Below, one piece after another: positions 13,801 through 28,800 of a stretch of 64,000 nucleotides of DNA (the stretch's first letter is position 1; every line of letters starts with the position of its first letter). The translations under genes were made by a program, and so were the position numbers. Source of the stretch: Eupeodes corollae (lineage: Eukaryota > Arthropoda > Insecta > Diptera > Syrphidae); contig NC_079148.1 of assembly GCF_945859685.1 (NCBI RefSeq), positions 22,765,946 through 22,829,945 on the forward strand. The letters are read 5' to 3'. The notes below the pieces were generated by a model that was not told the DNA's origin, ran no database searches, and saw nothing but the letters and a program-made list of their open reading frames with translations.

Positions 13801-16800
13801 TAAGAAAAAAAAAATTAAAGTAGCTTCATTACGTTTTATATAGTGTACTCGACTTGTATACTCGTATAGCATCCAGCGTATAGAGAGACATTCAGTTCTC
13901 ATGCTGGGCTATCTATCTATCTGCTTGCTCCACGCCACTCCACGCGTATTTGATGATAATTCCATTTGGGAAACATAATCAAATAAATTGTACGAAAAGA
14001 ACACACAATTGTTAACTCTCCACATGACAGTCACAGCATAGCACAGCACAGAGTTTTGTGTTTGGGTTTCTTCGTCTCCCTTTAAATCGCATTGAAGTAC
14101 AACTCTCGGCTTATAACGGCAATAAACCCGCCTGACCGGTCGGTAACCATTATTATACATAACATAGATCCGTTCTCATTTTTTCATTCCTCCATTCGAT
14201 CAGCATTCTTTATCTGCTTTGACTAACTGGAGGAAATAAGTCGTAAGCTTAACGCAGGCAGGTTATATCTAGTAGCTGTAGTTGCGTTGCCGCCGCGCTA
14301 CGCCGCCGCCGCTGCCACCGCTGCGGGCCGGCCACCTCAGCCACACCGTTGTTATCACACATTCCATTGTGCCGGAGCTGAAATAAGAAAAACACAAAGC
14401 TGAAAAAATACAAAATCAATATCATACTGATAGTCAAGTCATATTACCTGCAGTGGTGTCACTAATCAACAGTGCGATAAATAGCAATTTGTGTGTTGAG
14501 CATCGATAAAGTGTATCATAAACTCGGGCATTTCGATCAATTTATACCTATTATTTGCCTGGGGTACTTTAGAGCACATCACGCAGAGAATAGAAGGCGA
14601 TAATATAAAATAATTTTTTTGTTAATTTTGGGCGTTAGTACTCGTATCAGCCAAATATTGCCAACTGCCAAATTGCCAGTGAATAACTTTCCAAATGAAT
14701 TTTGAAAAAATTTCTTCATTTATTTGTTGGTAAATTAATTAAATTTTACAAATGTCATGAAATTAATTTTGTTTGTTTTTTTCTTTTATTTTAAATGTAG
14801 TAACTCAACAAGTAATAAGGATGTCATGGAGTCGACGGAAATGGATGATTTGACGGATAAAGAGAATCGGCAGCAACAGGTGGAAGATGCAGACAGAAAA
14901 TTAGTCGGTTCCAGTACCACCACCGCCAGTAACAAACACAGTAGCAGAACAAATGCAAACAGCACCAACAACGAAAGCACTAATAATGATCAAAATAAAT
15001 CTAGTCAAGTGAGTACAGACTTCATTCGTTAAGTTACATTAAAGACATTATTGAGTGTTTCTTGGAATTTATTACTTATAATGTTCTTCCACTCTTGAAA
15101 GCGGTAGTAAATAATAATGTATGTAATATTGTTGATAATTAATATTTTGTTATCAAAGCGGGGGGAAATGTGTGTTATCAATTCAAAAATGTCTTTGTAG
15201 TGAGAAAAAATATCTAATTACTCAGCGGTATTCAATTGTTTCCCTTAAAAATTTGAAGAAAAAAAAATCAAGTGCAATAAAAGGTGACAAGAAAATTTAG
15301 TAAATTGTAACGAGAGCTAACAATTGGGGGTAATACCCCTATTCATTTTAAGTTGAATAGTATTGTTCATTCAAGAAGGTTTATTTAATCTTATCATTTG
15401 ATTAAATATTAAAATCATAGATATTTATTGAAGTTTTCGCTATAAATTAGTAAAAGGTATAGATATTCTTTCACGCATTTGCCGTTAAGGATTAGGAATG
15501 AAATTGTAAAACTATGCATCATTATTAATAAGTTCCTGTCTATATCAGTAACCGTGACGTGTATGTTAGTACGTACGACTGTCTTTGTTCAATCCCTGCT
15601 TGTGCAATCTTAAGTTTTTATTTCACAGGCACAGCCTCTTGCGAGAAATTGACAAATCCTCGCAGAGTAATTATTGTCATGAAAAGTGCCGTCCGGATTC
15701 GTCCTAGAAATGTAAGTCCCCTCCATCCCTGACAAAATTAATCGAACTCAGGAATAGTTGAGAGTTGTAAGTCACTGGGCTTTTGTCTAATTAACAGAGT
15801 ATTTAAATAAACGTTGAGTTTTATCCTTGCTCTAGTATAATCATCAAGTAGTCAGCTAGTCCCTTAAAAACATATTCGTCATTTGATATTTGTTTCTTTT
15901 TATATATGTACAGTGGCGAGCAAAATAATAGCAGTGTAATAGGCAAGAACCTATAATTTTTCATAAATCAATAACAAAGCCACTTTTTCTCAATTCTACT
16001 GTATTTTGGTACTCAGAGTAATTATGTTTACAGGTGGAAGTGATAATTTAACTGTAAATTCTCATTGCTTTGTTTAAATGGCGCTTTGTGTAGTGGGATT
16101 CATTATTTTAGGCGAGCAAAATAATAGCAGTGATTGACAAATTTATTTTTAATAATTGTGTTTTGATTTAAATTATGATTTCAAAAGTGATAAAAAGCAA
16201 GTCCTGTAATTCTATTTTATAGTTCCATTAAAATTGTAATAAAATTATTGAATTTATGAATTTAAAGTGGGTCGAGACAAGCACTGCACCAATATAGAGT
16301 GTTCATTAAAATAGCAGTGCCTTCGATTTTATAATTAAAAGTGTTAAATATTCATTTTTTTAAATTTATCAGTAAATAAACATTTTATTATGTAAAGTTT
16401 TAAGTATTTGTACCATACTAGGATATAAATTATGTATAAGTATTCGCCCAAAAATAAACAATGGGGCGGTAAAAGCACTGCACCAAAGAAATTCGAAGAC
16501 TTATTAGGGAAAAACCTACCAAAATATTTAAGACATCCTAGGCTGTTCAGCAAAATGGTCAGTAACGCCTTAAAATTGCAAAATAAACCGGAAAAGCGCG
16601 TCCCAAAAAGGATGACTACTGTAAGAACTGACAGAAACATAGTTTAGTTAGCAAAACAGAACTCTTCAATATGGAAATAAGAAATCGTCTCTGTAACAAT
16701 ACGAAGACGTCTTTTAGAAGCGAAGTTACCAGATCGAAGTCCACACAAGGTACCATTCTTGACGAAAAGGCATGTGGCAAAGAGAATGGAGTTTGCCAAA

Positions 16801-19800
16801 GCGCATAGAGAATGGGCAAAAGAGAAATGGAGGAATGTTTTGTGGAGCGCTGAAAGCAGTCGTCCTTTTTGAATCCAACGGTCGTCGAATATGTGAGAAG
16901 ACCCCAAAAATGCAGCAAACGATCCACGGTACACTATAAAAACAGAGAAGCATGGTGGAGTAAAAATTATGATATAGGCTTTTCTTTCATATTACGCGGC
17001 CAAGCCTATTTATCCCATCGGGGATGTAATGGATGCAACCGAGTATGTGAAAATTCTCGAGAAGGTTATGTTACCCTATGCTGAAAAGAAAATACCATTG
17101 GTTTGGATATATTAACAAGACAATCACGGCATACGTCAAAAAAAAGGCAAAATCATAGTTTGCGCAGAAGAAGCTATTCGTTATGGAGTGGCCCGCTCAA
17201 TCCCCCGACCTTAACCCCATCGAATATTTGTGGGGGGATGGTAAGAACGCAGTTCGTAAAACAAAACCCAAGAATTCAAAAGAATTGTCAGGTTTTAGTG
17301 GACTCGATGCTACGTAGATGCGAATTAGTCATAAAAAACAATAGCTATGCAACAAAAAGCTAATACATTAGCTAACATTATTTATATACTTTGATATAAC
17401 TTATTACAGCTTTTCTTACTTCTTAAGTTATAGATCTAGTACTTTGCTATGCATTGCTATTTTTATGAACACAACTGGAAAATTATTTTAAATAAAACAT
17501 AAAACATAAAAAGGGCTTTGGTGTTGGAAATGTTTTTAAGTAAAACTCCTTAAGATTGATTAAAATTTAATTTTTAGTTAGAATGGAATTTAATTTATTG
17601 CTAATTACCTAAGCAGTAATCCAAAAACAAAATAAGCCTCAATATAAAGCGAGCAAAATAATAGGAGTGATTTTCTTGTGTTCAGCAACGCTCCATAACT
17701 CTTTGTTATTTTTTGGTTTTGCCTTGAATACTTCTTTTTTTGATATCTGCCCATCGATTCTCGGTGGGATTGAGGTCAGGAGACTATGCAGGCCACTCCA
17801 TGACCTCAATCCTATTATCTTGGAACCATTGCCTGGCTGCTCTGCTGGTTTACTTTGGGTCATTATCCTGCTGGAATACCCATTTGAGCGGCATTTCGTA
17901 TTCGGCATATGGCAGCATGGTGTTTTGAAATATATCCACGTAAGAGTGCTGATTCATAATGCTTTTGATCCAGTATATTGGGCAAACTCCATAATAGGAG
18001 AAGCATTCTCAAACAATTATACTAGATCCCCCATGCTTAATTGTTTTCGTGGTGTATCTGGGGTTATATTCTATGTTCGGAGGTCTTTTCACAAACTGCC
18101 GAGATCCTTTACCACCATAGAGAACCACCTTGCTCTCATTGGCCCAGAGAATGTTTCGCCACTTTTCAGGAGCCCATCCTAAATGCTTGCGCGCAAACTT
18201 TATCCTCTTAACTGTGTGGTTCTTCTTTAAAAGTGGAACCTTTCATGGGCTGCGAGCATTTAGGTTATGCTCCTTTAGTATTCTCCTCACCGTATGCACA
18301 CGGCAAGGAACCTCAAGCTCGTCTGCAATCTCTGTAGCTGCTGCTGTAGGATTATTTCTTGAGAAACGAACCACACGTTTTTTAAAAGATGGTGTTTGAG
18401 ATTGCTTACGTCCCCTAGTTTCAGCTTTTTCTTCAAAGGTTCCGTTCCGTATCATCTTCGTCGGACAGCCAAGAAGTTCTTGAATCTTTTTATAGGTTTT
18501 GCCTTCCAAAACAAGCTTTTTTATAATTTCCCGCCTCTCTAGTGTGCAGTGCTTGCCTCGACCCACTTTAAATTCATAAATTCATTAATTTTATTACAAT
18601 TTTAATGGAACTATAAAATAGAATAACAGGACTTACTTTTTATCACTTTTGAAATCAAAATTTAATCAAAACACAATTATTTAAAATAAATTTGTCAATC
18701 ACTGCTTTTATTTTGCACGCCTAAAATAATGAATAACACTACACAAAGCGCCATTCAAAAAAGCAATAAGAATTCACCGTTAAATTATCTACTATCTATA
18801 GTACCAAAATACAGTAGAGTTGAGAAAAAGTGGATATGTTCTCGATTTATGAAAAATTATGGGTTCTTGCCTATTACACTGCTATTATTTTGCACACCAC
18901 TGTATATATTTTGGAATATAAAACAACAAAACTGAAGTCAGCTTTTAAATAAGTCACTAACACTTAATTACTAGCAGATATTCTTCTATTGTGTGAGTGA
19001 TATAAAGTTAATTAAGCATGAATTAATATTAAGTTAATTAATTAATTGTTATGAAAATATATCTTAATTCGCACAAGTGTGTAAATGTTTAATATTAATA
19101 AATATTAAACAGACTTCTTTGGTCAATTAATTTTTAGAATGCAAATAAAACGACTTTATTTTCATCTTGAACATAAGATTTGTTTGGATGGCTAGCCGGT
19201 TCTTCAGTGGTTTCTTAGGAATTTTGTAATTTTGTTTTGTTGTATTCTTTACTTTAAAAGCATTAACATTAAGTTGAATGATTTAAAAAGATTAACTTGT
19301 CATGTTTTAGGGCTATTAAATGTATACGTAGATAAACTGCGCGTCATCAGCAGAACTAAATAAGCTAAGAAATTGTTGTTTTCGTTTTCGAATTTTTATA
19401 TTTTGCAGTAGTTTTGTATTTAAAACAAATTTAAAAAAAATGGAAGAATTTTTTTGAAGTCAGGTTTCCTAGTGGTTTGGCTGTGGAACTACTAAATTGA
19501 TACTTTTCAGATGTGTTCCTAAAGGTTTCATAACAAAAACCAAGTCCTTCGATAACAAAGGGTTAAACAAAATTAACAATTTGTCAGTCATAGATACGAT
19601 TGCGATTATATTGATGTCGTTTGATTAATATGTTCAATGCAATCAATTAACAGTTTGGTCCTCAACCCATGGCTAAACCATTTGGACGGTATCAATGAGA
19701 GCATTGTTGTACTGAAAATTTCGTAAGAAGTTACCAATAGGAAAAAGCAGTTTCTTCATTTTCAGACTGGGATTGTGCCCCAAAAACAAGTTTAAATCTT

Positions 19801-22800
19801 TTGGATAGACTCCAAAAAAGGGCATTAAAAATGATATGGGATAGAACTATAGCCGTAACGTTTACATCGCAATGTGTCATGCCTTTCGTTGTGTTACCGA
19901 TATTTGTACAGACAATGTTCTGTCGAATTAGCCAGTTGCATTCCACCCCTTAAACAATTCAGCCGTACTTCCAGGAATACTTATCAGCTTCAGGTCTGAG
20001 ATCTGTTCTTTTTCTAACTATTGTCAAGTATTGCTTACAGTCGTTAACTATTGTCGTACCTAAAAATTCAGATTAGACAGGTTCAGGTAAAATAAGGAAC
20101 TTGAAAGTAAGGCAACTTTCTTGTATCTGTTTGGCCAGCTGCCAAAACATTGCCTTCCAATTAAGGCAACTTCATTGGAATTTTGACTGGAAAGCTAGTC
20201 GAGTAAAATCTCCCTAACTATCAAGTTAATTCCACTTATGTCAAAATGACAGTAATCATAATTTTTATTCAACAGAAAACTGAACATTATTACTCTTTGA
20301 TTTATTTATAATCTGCAAAATTCTATTGGATGTTTTATGTGAAAGAATTCCTTGTCAACTCGGAAAAGGAATAATTAATATTTTATTAAAATACAAAATA
20401 CAAGTCGAGATGGAATTGTAGCTTGTCTGAAAAGTGTTTTTTAGACAATTGTGTTTAGTGGTTTTTGCACACTATCATCTGAAGTTAAAGGTTAGTGAAG
20501 CAAAGTTCTGAGTTTGAAATTTATGACACATGAAAAACTAACTATTTGACTTGGTCAAAAGTTACGTTCAAAGAATTCCGTTGACAGCAAATGAAGTCCC
20601 TTATGTTGTCTGAACCTGCACATTGTTACGATTTGTATTAATATGACTTCAGGGCCTATTATGGATCACAACTCAACTAAGTTGAGTTGAAATCAAGACA
20701 ACACAATTTGAAGACAACTACACAAAAAACTGGTATTATGGGAGACTTTTATGTGCTTGTTTTTTGTCAAAATCGGCTGTGTAAAGTAAAGGACGTAGGC
20801 ATTTCAAAGTTTTGAATTCAGGCAAAATTTTATAAAAAACACAAAATAGTACGAAATGGAGAGTTCTATTGATTTTTTTCTTGTAAATTCAGAAGATGAA
20901 AATCAACTCAATGTTGCGCTGATGAAAAAAAATATTCGAGATCACTCCAATCCATTGGAACTTCCAAACAAAGTATTATTTGTAAACAAATTCTTTGAAT
21001 TATTCTTTGAGAAGTGTTGATTTAATGGCTTGGTCTTGTTGCAGATTAATAAGTAATTTTAGACTCAACAAAGTTTATGTGCTAAACGAAATCAAAGAAT
21101 ATTTGAAACAACCACAGCGTTCCTCCGCAATCCCACCAATTCTCAAACTCTGCACTGCCCTACGTTTCATGGCAGAAGGAAGTAAACAAAAGTGCAGTGG
21201 TAAAGATTTTAATTCAGGCCTTGCTCAGCCAACAGTTTCTAGACGTACTAGAAAAACGTATCTGTCCACAATGGATTAAGACTCATATGACAAATGACGA
21301 GCTGAATTTATCGAAGATTCATTTTTACCAGAAAACCAAATTTCCTGAAGCAATATCGATGGAACTCATGTTCAAATCATACACAACCGGTAAATATCAG
21401 TTGTTGAGTTTTGACAACAATCACAACTGAGAGACAACTCAACTGGCTTACATAACACCTCGAACACACTTAAAAAGTCAACCATTTTTTAGTTGACTAC
21501 TTTTTGACTTGTGACAGTCAACTAGTTGTGATCGGTAATACCGATTGCCGGATTACAACTCAACTTTGTTCTTAGTTGTTTACTTAATAGGCCCATTCAT
21601 TGCATCGTTCCTAAACATTTTCTTGAAGTTTTAAATAGATACAAATTTGTGACAGTTCGCAACTTAACTGTCAAAGTCAATGATTTATTTACAAACAAGT
21701 AATTGTTTTTTTTTGATTAGGAAAAAATAATTAACTTAAAAGTAATTTGTCATATAAATTGTTTCACAAATTTTCATTACACAATAGGCCAAAAATAAGG
21801 CAAGTTTCTATTATATGTTTGGGCAACTGCCTTTTAACTAAGGCAACTTTATTGGAAAGCTGCTGGGAAGTTAGTCAAGAAAAATCTCCCTTACTATCAA
21901 GTCATGTCCCCTTATGTCAAAATAACAGCTAATCATGATTTTTCTATTCGAGATGGACTTGTAGCTTGCCTGAGAAATTGGAATACCCTATACTTGAGAA
22001 GCAAAATAAAATACTTTTTACATTTTTAAATTGATTATTTATAAAGACAATGCGAAAACTCTGTCTAATGATTTTTTTTTGTAAGTGAACCAAATATGAA
22101 ATACAAAAATTAACAGCATATAAACAACAACCACGCAAAGCTGAATTATATTCAACATATGCTAATCTGATAGCGTGGAGTGTAAATTTCATGAAACGAC
22201 CAATTGGCTTTGGAACATTACCAAATAATGACTTAAGACCTTATATGAAAATATTAATTAGCTTTCAGGGATTTGTTTTTTGATAAAACTAAGATATCTA
22301 TCCCGCGAGTTGAAATAAATAAGAATCGACTGTATTGCTATTTTTATCAGTACAGTGACTCACATCGTAAATGATGCAGTACATTTATATTTTGAAAAAT
22401 TCAAATAAGGAGGTGGAAATCTAAAAAAAAAAAAAAAAAAATAAAAATTAATCATACTTTTAAATAGGATTTATTTCAACAATTAACAATCATTGTCTTG
22501 GTACATCCGAAAACTTCCTTCTATGTTAAGTTTAGTGGCACTTTGCCTTAAATTTTGCTTTAATATATCTAATTACACATTTTTGTCCATATTGCCTTCG
22601 ATGAAACCAAGTTACCGACACCAGCTGATGACATACAGCCCCACACCATAACGTGACTTCCACCGTGTTTTACCGTCCCACGCAAATTCTTGGCCTGAAG
22701 CTCTGTATTTGGTTGCCTATATGCTTAAATGCTCGCGAGCAAATTTGACCCTGCTAATTTTATTTTTAGGGCTAATGAAAGGCTTCTTAAATTGGCTTTT

Positions 22801-25800
22801 CGCAAAATTCTTCTAATTATCTCCGGATTGCTCTTTTTATTTAAATAATTTTCAGCTTCTTTGGTGCACTTAAAAAAGGTTCACTCTTTACTTTTCTCAA
22901 AATCCACCGTCACGGTCAATATTAGAAAAAAATTATTTCGGGCTTCTTTACCCTTATTAACGACGTGGTTTTCGTAAACATAACGCTCTATAATGTGTTG
23001 CACGGTTGAAGAGCTTTTTTGTACCATTTTCGCAATTTTTCTTTGGATTTTTCCTTCTGTAAAGTGCTTAATTATCAATTCACTAGTTTCGATGCTTGTA
23101 TGACATCCCCTGTCGAACAAAATAACTCGCGTGTCCGAAAATGATGGTACTTTGATTAAAACTGAATAAATGTAGCTTTTTGCAATTTGTTTTTAGTTTT
23201 TGAAGACTTACTGCGGTAATTTTTTGCAGTTTTTGTTGAGTGCATCATTTAAGCTGTGAGATTGTTTTCTCAGAGTTTAAAGATATTTGTCTTTTCTTGA
23301 GAACATACATTCTTGGGGTACCGTTTGACATGTGACTACAACAAACTATGTGAAAAGTGTTTATATACCAGTTTGTCGTATTTGGTTGTAGTCTTAAGTG
23401 ATTTTTTTTAGCTTTTAACAGAAAACAAATTGAGTGCATCATTTAAGCTGAAAGCCACTGTACTACCTCTCACTCAGTTTATTCAAAAAAATATTCTAAA
23501 TCATTTTTACTATTTGGTCTTAAAGCTTACCGTTATCCTCACATGGTAGAAAGACTAAATTTATTCATAAAAACAAGCATTTATTTTGGCTCATCTGAAT
23601 AGGTTCGACAGCAAATATTGCAGTTGGCGTTGAGTTTGTGTTAATTGTAATTGAAATTATATCTATCAATAAAGTTAGTGTTTCCTATTAACGTTCAAAA
23701 TGTGTCGAGGAAAATCTTTAAGCGAGGAAGGAAAAGGCAAAATAAAAGCATTTCGGGAATCAGGCCTAAGCCAACGACTTATACCGAAAAAAATTGAAAG
23801 AATTCAAAATTTGGTAGGCAGTTACTTGCGAAATATCCATAATTATGGAAAAACCAAAGGAGGAACTTATACCGCCACATCAATGGCTGATAGACGTGCT
23901 ATCATCAAAGCAGCTTCTGATTCTCATGATTCCGCGTCAAAAATAAAAATAAAAACCGGTGTCAATTGCAGTTTAGCTACGGTAAAACGCGTGATTAAAA
24001 GTGCTTCTCAATTGAAAAGAAAAAAAATCAGAAAAAACCACCACTTAACGAATCTAGGAAAGAAATTCGTCTCCAATTCTGTAAGAAATACATGTCGTGG
24101 AAGTCAGAGTGGCAAAAAGTGATTTTTTCAGATGATAAAAAGTTCAATTTAGAGGGCCCTGATGGCTATGATTATTACTTTCATGACCTTCGAAAAAAAG
24201 AGCATTATTTAAGTCGGCTGCATAGCTGTGAAGGCAGTGTTATGGTGTTATGGGAGCTATTTCCTTCTACGGAGCCGTAGAACTCCAATTTGTTACATCG
24301 AGAATGAGTGCAAAGTCTTATAAAGGTGTGCTAGAAAAGGCCTTCCCACAGATTTTTGATCTGTTTGGACCAAAATCGTGGACATTCCAACATGATAATG
24401 CCCCTTTCCATACAGCGAGGACAGTAAGGCAGTGGATTGAGAGTCAAAATGTGGAGATGCTGGCCCCTATACTCCCCTGACCTTAACATAATAGAGAATG
24501 TGTGGGGACTTCTCTCACGTAAAGTATACGAGTCAGGGAGGCAATTCGAAGACAAACATTCATTAATCGCAGCCATTAAAAAACGATGGTCACATATTTC
24601 GCTTTAATACCTGAAAAAAATTGTATAGTTCCATTCCAAATCGAATTTACGAGACTATATTAAAAAAAATGGCAACTCTCACTATTAACTTCTGTTAAAT
24701 AACCATACAATACATTTTTTAGCTTTTCACAGAAAAAAATTAAGGGCATCATTTAAGGTGAGAGCCACTGTACTTCCTCTCACTAAGTTTATTTAAAAAA
24801 AAATATTCTAAATTCTAAATCATTTTTACTATTTTCTCAAAACTATAATCCTCCACACTTTCCATTTTAATTTTTCAAAAAAAAAACAACTTGTTTGTCA
24901 TTATTAAAGTTCAAATACCTAAGCATAATAATTCAATCCAATTGGAATAATAAAAACAAACAAACAAACAATATTAATAATATAATAACAAAACATCAAA
25001 TTTACGTCTTTTAAAATTCCCTATTCATGCACATGTATGTATGTATGTATGTATATGTATGTTAAAAACGGCCCAGTTTGTTTTCGTTTACTTTCTCTTT
25101 TGGAATCAATCCAAATAATTTAAATTAGAAAATTTAATATTTAAATAATTGTCCTTGAATTATATTGAATTATTATCGTCGCACACTTTTTACCTACTTG
25201 TTGTGTTAATGACCAATTTATCATTTTTGTTTATGTGTTCAAGTACATAAAATGATTTTAGTAAGTTAACATATTTTTCACCTAAAAAGCTTGTTACTTT
25301 AAATAATTAATATGTACATTTTTGTGGTTAGATTTTATAACTACAGAAAAATGTTGTTTTAAAATAACTATTTAGCTATCCAATAATATCCAGTTCGAAT
25401 TTAGTAATTGAAATAATAATTAGTTATTAAAAAATGTTTGAAATTCGTTGTTACTCTTTTTTTTTTAAATTTCAAATCGCCACATCTTCTAAATTAAGTA
25501 GTATTTATATTTTAGAAAGCGTATTCCGTAAATCTACTAGACCTATGTATGTATTTATTTTGGTCAAATGTCACCTGCTGAATACACGAATTATAGACTG
25601 GGACTTGTCTAGCAACAAATACATCCTCTACTGGGTCATATTATTTTTGGCTTTCTTTTGACGTTTGAGAACACGAAGACACAGAAATATTAATGTAGAC
25701 TTTTTGACGTTTGAGAACACGAAGACACAGAAATATTAATGTAGACTTTTTAAATTTGCATGAAAATTAGTTTTCATGCAGTTCTTTGCGAAAAGAAGTT

Positions 25801-28800
25801 TCCGATAATATAGTTTGGGAAAAGCTTTGTTGTCAAAGATTAGTTTTTAATATGTCAGTTTTTAAGAGAACATTGGCTGCGTTCAATATCGTGTTGGATA
25901 GGGTATCTCGGATAGGTGGATTTTAAGATACCTTGTTGAACGAGTTGAATAGCTGTCAAAAAATAAAAACAACTTTCAACTGTTCACAAAAAGTAGAGAA
26001 ACATTTAAGCTTCGAAGTTAAAATTGTTGTTAGATAAAAATTTAGTGGATTATTCAACTGATTTGTCAGACGATGATGAATTGATAGGTGCGTAACAATT
26101 AAATAAATAAGAAATAACCTTAATCTGTAATCTACGTTAAATTTCCTTTTAGCTCAATTGGAATTCTATACGATTAATAATTTACTTGCGAAATCTCCGG
26201 TTTTAAATGATTAACGTTTAACAGAAAACTATCCTAACTAAACTAAACTATCCTTTAGAATGCTGGACACTATAGACTGGAGGTAAGACCTAGCAAATTA
26301 GTCATCTACAAAACGATAAAAAAATAAGTCAATTTTGAAGTTTAAAAAAATAGATCACAATTACCTTCTAAAATTCGGAGGCAAATAGCTTCTTCATCGT
26401 CTATTATGTACAGAACATCCTCAAATACAACTTCAACTGACATTTTGTTTACCAACAAATACAAAAAGCTGTAATCAATTTTCCAGTTTCTTGAAATTCA
26501 ACAGATACCTAAACACCCCAGACATTTTTGGAAGCCTTTGGATTCCATTTTTGACATCTCCGCTGTGTTTGATCAGCTGTTATTTTACACGTAACTAACT
26601 AAAAGGTATCGGATACCCTATCTGTCTGAGATTGAACGCAGCAATTTTTTTACTCGAAAATTATGGAAAAATGACATGTGGCAAGCTAAAAAATCATTTT
26701 ATATGCTTTGTTCATTCCCTCAACTACAAAGTAGAAGCTGCAACCGTTAGTTTAGGGTTATTTCCCTTAACCCTAGAAAGATAACCATATTTCATAGACC
26801 ATAAGTGATACACATGATTTATCTATCTAGGGTTAAGTCAAAAAATACTTTTTTTGAATTAAAACAATTTCCTTTAGTCGAATAAATATCGAAATGTCGA
26901 ACATGGAAATTCAATTTGTTTATAAAAATTATATCGATAAAAGTGAATTTCAGAACTCCAATTTATATTTTGAGTCGATTTGAATTTCATTTCAAATGAA
27001 TGTGAAATGTAAAACTGGAGAGCTGTGTGGTTGTTTTATAGAAGGATATTTGCTAAACCAAATAAAATGCTTCCATGTGAAGTTTTCCACAAAGATGGTT
27101 AGATCGAATTTTCTAGATGTATTTACAGTGGTGGACAAGAATTTAGCACACTTTTTAAAGAAAATAAAAACCATTTAATTTTCAATTTGTTTTCTTATTA
27201 TGAAATAAGTTATATTTTATTTACATTACAAATACATAGCACTATGTTTTCATAGTACTTCATCAAATATTTTTAACATCTGTAAGAAGAAAAAAGTATG
27301 GAATGTAGAAACATCAATTTTTGGCCTGGACACGATTTTAGTACATTCAACAATTTCTTGATAAACTTTTACTTACCGTTATCAATTCTAAGTTTTTCTT
27401 AGTATTTGGTAGGGAACCCTTTATTTTGCAGTACAGAAGCAATTCTTCTGGGCAAACTTTCAACCAAAGCCTCACATCGTGACTTTGGAATTACATACCA
27501 AGCATTTTGAATCTCCTGCCACAATTGTGTTAAATTGGTTGTTTTTTTTTGTTGTTCAATGTGATGTTCAACATCATTCCGATCGGGTTAAGATCAGGTG
27601 ATTGTGCTGGCCACTTCAAAACGTCATGCACCTCTAAGGCACAATTCACTAACTTTGAAGTGTGTTTAGGGTCGTTGTCGTGCATGAAGCGCTATAATAA
27701 CGGCAAATTATCTTCTGCGTAGGGTACCATATGATCCAACATGATATCTCTGTACACGTTCTGGTCCATTTTGGTGTCAATTTTTACGATGGGGCCAACG
27801 CCCCATCTACTGTGGACTTTCCTGGTCTAAGACCACACTGATAAGAACCTATCAGGTTGTTGACGATGGGCTTTAGGCGTTCACATATTACGGTAGATAA
27901 GATTTTATAGGTGATGTTAAGTAGACTGATTCCTCTATAGTTGGTGCAGTTTGGAGAGTCTGCTTTTTTCAGGATCGGGCCAACAATACTGAGGTTTAAT
28001 TCATCGGGCATGCTTTCTTCCGATCATATCTTACAGATAAGTTGGTGCATGCTCCTAACCAACTTATCTCCAGCTGCTTTAAAGAGCTCGGCGTTCAAGC
28101 CATCCGCTCCAGCGGCTTTATTAGACTTCAGCTTAGATATGGCAAACTTTACTTCGTCTAAGTCGGGAGGACGGGATTGTTGGCTTTCATCGTCTATGTT
28201 GAATGGATCATCCTGCCTGACAGCGGAATTCAGTTCGTCGTCGCCGTTGTACAGTCTGCAGAAGTGGTCCTTCCATATCCTTAGCTTTGACTGCGGTTCC
28301 ACTATGATGTTTCCAACTTCCGTCTTTGCAGCCTTTTGTTCTAGGTTTATGTATCTGTGAAGTTTGTTTCACCTGTTCATAAAACTTTCGAACCTCATTC
28401 CTGCTTTTATACCTCTCAACATCTTCGACCGCACGCTTCTCATGCCCTCTCTTTTTCCTTCTGAAAAGTCGGCGTTCCTCTCGCCTCTTCTGCTCATAGA
28501 GCTCACGAGCAGCTCTCGTCCTTTTATGCAGCGCCGCTTTGCGTGCCTGTTGTTTGGCTGCATTTGCCTGCCGACATTCCTCATCAAACCAGGGGTTCCT
28601 TGTTGGTGGCTGCTTGAAACCCAGCACATCAGAGGCGAGTTCTCTGATTGCATCTTGGCAATGTTGCCACTGGTTTTCGATACATTGTGTTGGCGGCAGA
28701 GAACTTCGAGAGAGGTTACTTGTAACTCGGTCGGAAAAGGATTTGGCGATTGTAGCCGTTCGACGTTGTACCTTCTCCCAGCACCTCCCTGTTTTGCCTT

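Larger units (their letters stand above)
15911..18902 (-). mobile_element. Tc1-like transposon interrupted by a second Tc1
   Basis: Flanked by TA on both sides (15909-15910, 18903-18904). The ends are CAGTGGCGAGCAAAATAATA and the reverse of its near copy CAGTGGTGTGCAAAATAATA. Inverted similarity extends for roughly 370 bases on each side (15911-16290 and 18541-18902). The left arm therefore includes an inverted copy of the first transposase codons (GGTCGAGACAAGCACTGCAC at 16270). The interior holds an inserted Tc1 at about 16297-17477. Confidence 0.75.

Noticed and set aside
14249..14437. Minus-strand frame across the GC-rich island
   Set aside because: Explained by GCC repeats; no domain, no splice support.
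17667..18399. Plus-strand frame of 171 codons
   Set aside because: Antisense of the outer Tc1 transposase.
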